Below are positions 61,521 through 64,000 of a stretch of DNA of 64,000 nt, in pieces (within the stretch, counting starts at the first letter, position 1; every line of letters begins with the position of its first letter). Where the stretch lies: NCBI RefSeq assembly GCF_902499335.1, contig NZ_CABVQK010000019.1, forward strand, positions 124,001-188,000, written 5' to 3'. Origin of the DNA: Burkholderia lata. Its GTDB lineage: Bacteria > Pseudomonadota > Gammaproteobacteria > Burkholderiales > Burkholderiaceae. The notes beneath the pieces were generated by a model, which had not been told where the DNA came from, did not search any database, and saw only the letters and a list, made by a program, of their open reading frames with translations. Position numbers and translations under genes: made by a program.

Positions 61521-62585
61521 TCATGTGGAATGCTTGCCGCCTGCGGCGGATACCGGCGCCCGATCCGCCGCAGGCGTGCGCAGCACGATCTTGCCGATGT
61601 GGCGGCCGGAATCCATCAGCGCGTGCGCCGCGCTTGCATCGCGAAGATCGAAGGTCTGGTAGACCTGCGGCTTCACCGTGCCCTGGCGGATCAGCGGCCA
61701 CACCGCTTCCTCCAGCTCGCGGATGAGTTGCGCCTTCTCCGCGTAGGTGCGCGAGCGCAGCGTCGAGCCGATGTGCGTGAGCCGCTTGGTCAGCATCGGG
61801 AACAGGTCGAGTTCCTTCGCGGGCCCGTTGATCACGCCGATCTGGACGATGCGGCCGTTCATCGCGGCTGCCGCGAAATTGCGCGCGACGTAGTCGCCGG
61901 CGATGATGTCGACGATCACATCCACGCCCTTGCCGTCGGTGAAGCGCTTGACCGCGTCGACGAAATCCTCGTTGCGGTACTCGATCGCGAGATCCGCGCC
62001 GAGCCGCAGGCTTGCTTCGCGCTGGGCTTCCGAGCCCACCGTCGTGATGATGGTCGACGCGCCGAACGCCTTCGCCAGCATCGTCGCGGTCGTGCCGATG
62101 CCCGACGCGCCGCCGTGAATCAGCACACTCTCGCCGGCCGTGAACTGGCCGCGCTGGAACAGGTTCAACCAGACCGTCATGAAGGTTTCGGGCATCGCCG
62201 CCGCCTCCGTCATGTCGAGGCCTTCGGGAATCGCGAGCGTATTGCTCTCGTTCGCCACCGCGTATTCCGCGTAGCCGCCGCCCGGAATCAGCGCGCAGAC
62301 TTCGTCGCCGATCGCGAAGCGCGTGACGTCGCGGCCGACCGCGACGACTTCGCCGGCGACTTCGAGGCCAGGAATGTCGGACGCGCCGGGCGGCGGATCG
62401 TACAGCCCCTTGCGCTGAAATACGTCGGGGCCGTTCACGCCCGCCGCGTGAATGCGGATCAGCACTTCGTCGGGGCCCGGCGACGGCACGGGACGCGTGG
62501 TCGGCACAAGCACTTCGGGGCCGCCGGGGCGCACGATTTCGATCGCCGTCATGTCGGCGGGCAGGGTTTTCACGTCATCAGTCAC
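61521..62585 (-). CDS. NAD(P)H quinone oxidoreductase (MDR, PIG3-like)
   Basis: The 354-residue medium-chain dehydrogenase/reductase has the catalytic-domain segments AAGVNGPDVFQRKGLYDPPPG and PGLEVAGEVVAVG, and the cofactor motif GGASGIGTTA (about 158-167). No zinc ligands are evident, as in the quinone oxidoreductase/TP53I3 group, which reduces quinones with NADPH. The GTG at 62585 is preceded by GAGG; an ATG at 62552 is also possible. It is divergent from a LysR gene, with a 7-bp inverted repeat in between. Confidence 0.88.
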   Translation of the reverse strand: MTDDVKTLPADMTAIEIVRPGGPEVLVPTTRPVPSPGPDEVLIRIHAAGVNGPDVFQRKGLYDPPPGASDIPGLEVAGEVVAVGRDVTRFAIGDEVCALIPGGGYAEYAVANESNTLAIPEGLDMTEAAAMPETFMTVWLNLFQRGQFTAGESVLIHGGASGIGTTATMLAKAFGASTIITTVGSEAQREASLRLGADLAIEYRNEDFVDAVKRFTDGKGVDVIVDIIAGDYVARNFAAAAMNGRIVQIGVINGPAKELDLFPMLTKRLTHIGSTLRSRTYAEKAQLIRELEEAVWPLIRQGTVKPQVYQTFDLRDASAAHALMDSGRHIGKIVLRTPAADRAPVSAAGGKHST

Positions 62586-62617
62586 GATATGATCCTCAAC
62601 GTTCGTCGATGCGCGGC

Positions 62618-62642
62618 CGATTCGCGGGTCATCCTCGAATCG
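62618..62642. promoter_or_regulatory. Inverted repeat in divergent promoter, possible LysR site
   Basis: CGATTCG (62618-62624) and CGAATCG (62636-62642) form a perfect 7-bp inverted repeat with an 11-base spacer. It lies between the divergent quinone oxidoreductase and LysR genes. Confidence 0.5.
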
Positions 62643-62725
62643 TGGCATCGCAATGGGTGTGAAGACAGTCTAGGGACGGTGCCGCTCGCGGGCACGCAGT
62701 GAATTGCCGAACGAGGAATGCAAAA

Positions 62726-63619
62726 ATGCATCAGTCAGCACAATCGATGAACTGGGACGACGCACGCGTGTTCCTCGCGATTCATCGCGAACGCACGTTG
62801 CGCCGCGCGGCGCAAACGCTCGGGGTCGACCAGGCGACGGTCGGGCGCCGGCTCGCGCAACTCGAGCACATGCTCGGCGCCACGCTGTTCCTGCGTTCGT
62901 CGAAGGGCTACCTGACCACGCCGGTCGGCGAGCTGGCGCTGCGCGCCGCCGAGGCGATGGAGCTGCACGCGCACGAACTCGTCCGGCTGACGCAGGGCGT
63001 CGACCGGCGGCTCGCCGGCGAGGTCAAGATCACGACGACCGATGCGCTCGCGCTCGAATTCGTGATGCCGTCGATCGCGCGGCTGCATGCGAAGCATCCC
63101 GACGTATGCGTGTCGCTGAACACGTCGACTCAAGTCCTGAACCTGGCGAAACGGGAGGCCGACATCGCGGTGCGCACCGTGCGGCCCGACAACCCCGATC
63201 TCGTCGCGCGCCGCCTCGCCTGTTGGGACATGGGACTGTTCGCTTCGCACGACTATCTGCAACGGCATGGCGAGCCGGCGCGCGGCAGTGCGTTCGCGGG
63301 GCACGACCTGGTCGTCTACCAGCCGTATGTCGACGCAAGCCGGAAGCCGGCGATCGCCGGCGAGCCGATCAATGCCGGGCGCATCGTCGGGCGGATGAAT
63401 TCGAGCCTGATGATGCGCGCCGCGCTGCGCTCGGGCCTCGGCATCGGCGAAGTGCCGGTGCACATGGGCGAACGCGACGGCCTTGCCCGCATCTGGCCCG
63501 CGCAGATGCGGGAAGCGCCCTACGAGGTCTGGCTCGTCACGCATCGCGACCTGCGCCACACCGCGCGCATCCGCGCGACGATCGACGAGATCGTGTCCGC
63601 GTTCGACTCGCATCGATGA
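62726..63619 (+). CDS. LysR-family regulator
   Basis: The 297-residue regulator has helix-turn-helix residues RTLRRAAQTLGVDQATVGRRLAQLE at about 25-50 and an effector domain. The VGRRL variant of the recognition helix is typical of the group that often sits next to quinone oxidoreductase genes. GAGGA lies before the ATG at 62726. It is divergent from that gene and is its likely regulator, perhaps responding to quinones or electrophiles. It converges on a LuxR-type gene. Confidence 0.88.
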   Translation: MHQSAQSMNWDDARVFLAIHRERTLRRAAQTLGVDQATVGRRLAQLEHMLGATLFLRSSKGYLTTPVGELALRAAEAMELHAHELVRLTQGVDRRLAGEVKITTTDALALEFVMPSIARLHAKHPDVCVSLNTSTQVLNLAKREADIAVRTVRPDNPDLVARRLACWDMGLFASHDYLQRHGEPARGSAFAGHDLVVYQPYVDASRKPAIAGEPINAGRIVGRMNSSLMMRAALRSGLGIGEVPVHMGERDGLARIWPAQMREAPYEVWLVTHRDLRHTARIRATIDEIVSAFDSHR

Positions 63620-63662
63620 GCCCGTCGTCCCGTGTCAACGTCAGCGCGCCGCGCGCCCCCGC

Positions 63663-64000
63663 CTACTCGTCGCCGACGCGCGTGCGGGACGACGCATCGA
63701 GCGCCAGCCCGCTGCGCACGGCCTGAATGCGCGACGTGACGTTGAGCTTCTCGAAGATGTTCTTCAGGTGCCACTTGATCGTCTCCGGCGCAACGCGCAG
63801 CGCGCGGGCGATCTCCTTGTTCGACAGGCCGCGCGCGACGTAATCGAGAATTTCGACCTCGCGCGCGCTCAGGTTGCCGGCCGTGCCGGGCCGTGCGGCC
63901 GGCGCGGCATTCGACGCCCGGTCCGCGTCGAACGCGCGCGCGAGTTCGCGCAGATACCACGCACCGACCGCCGGAAACCGGTCGGCCCGCTTCAGCACGC
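63663..64000 (-). CDS. LuxR/MalT-type regulator, C-terminal part (partial)
   Basis: The frame is open to the window edge, so only the last 112 or so residues are seen. They contain a LuxR-type helix-turn-helix (LSAREVEILDYVARGLSNKEIARALRVAPETIKWHLKNIFEKL) near the C-terminus, preceded by a helical segment with VGAWYLRELARAF. The arrangement fits the large MalT-like ATP-dependent regulators, but the ATPase part would lie outside the window. Target unknown. Confidence 0.85.
   Translation of the reverse strand, partial: VLKRADRFPAVGAWYLRELARAFDADRASNAAPAARPGTAGNLSAREVEILDYVARGLSNKEIARALRVAPETIKWHLKNIFEKLNVTSRIQAVRSGLALDASSRTRVGDE

Overview
The window is high-GC (about two thirds G+C) DNA from a beta-proteobacterium, most likely a Burkholderia of the cepacia complex. 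The signs are the OmpC-like Burkholderia porins, DUF4148 and DUF3309 proteins, many LysR/AraC/GntR regulators, and a mosaic of small catabolic operons typical of a secondary chromosome. No rRNA, tRNA, CRISPR array, insertion sequence or phage gene was seen.

Layout. 0-6.5 kb: mixed accessory metabolism (end of a GntR regulator, PhnD-like binding protein, fatty-acid desaturase, BenE transporter, NmrA-like protein, AraC regulator). 6.5-9.7 kb: a CbbR-like LysR gene divergent from a type II NADH dehydrogenase; a long shared cis-motif links this promoter to a HAD-like gene downstream. 9.7-15 kb: a MINPP-type phytase lipoprotein behind a candidate Pho box, an AlaX editing protein, and a sterol-desaturase-like gene divergent from an AraC regulator. 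15-19.7 kb: a CSS-EAL phosphodiesterase, an orphan terminator that may end a small RNA, and poorly conserved hypothetical genes. 19.8-26.2 kb: DNA polymerase II, a J-domain protein, and an exported esterase with an accessory protein. 26.7-33 kb: a PLP racemase/aldolase, aldonolactone oxidase, MFS transporter, porin and AraC regulator.

33-45 kb is the most interesting region. It encodes a carbamoylase, a hydantoinase, a LysR regulator, a DUF917 (thio)hydantoin desulfurase, a urocanase homologue, a betaine-type MHS transporter, a histidine-ammonia-lyase homologue that has lost the MIO tripeptide and carries a Sec signal peptide, and two porins. Together these match every step of ergothioneine catabolism: ergothioneine to thiourocanate plus trimethylamine, then thiohydantoin propionate, hydantoin propionate, N-carbamoyl-glutamate and glutamate. 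A 13-bp T-N11-A palindrome (TAAC-N5-GTTA) lies before both arms of the cluster and is a likely operator of the LysR protein.

45-52.7 kb is a GntR-controlled operon (aminotransferase, MFS, FAH-type hydratase, fused FAD/Fe-S dehydrogenase) with a perfect 16-bp operator. 52.7-58.3 kb is a minus-strand operon (histidine phosphatase, APH-type kinase, two SDRs, acyl-CoA dehydrogenase, LysR) resembling 4-hydroxyacyl-CoA (levulinate, ACAD10/11-like) catabolism. 58.4-64 kb holds small proteins, a PaaI thioesterase, a BON-domain protein, LysR regulators, a quinone oxidoreductase and the C-terminus of a LuxR-type regulator.
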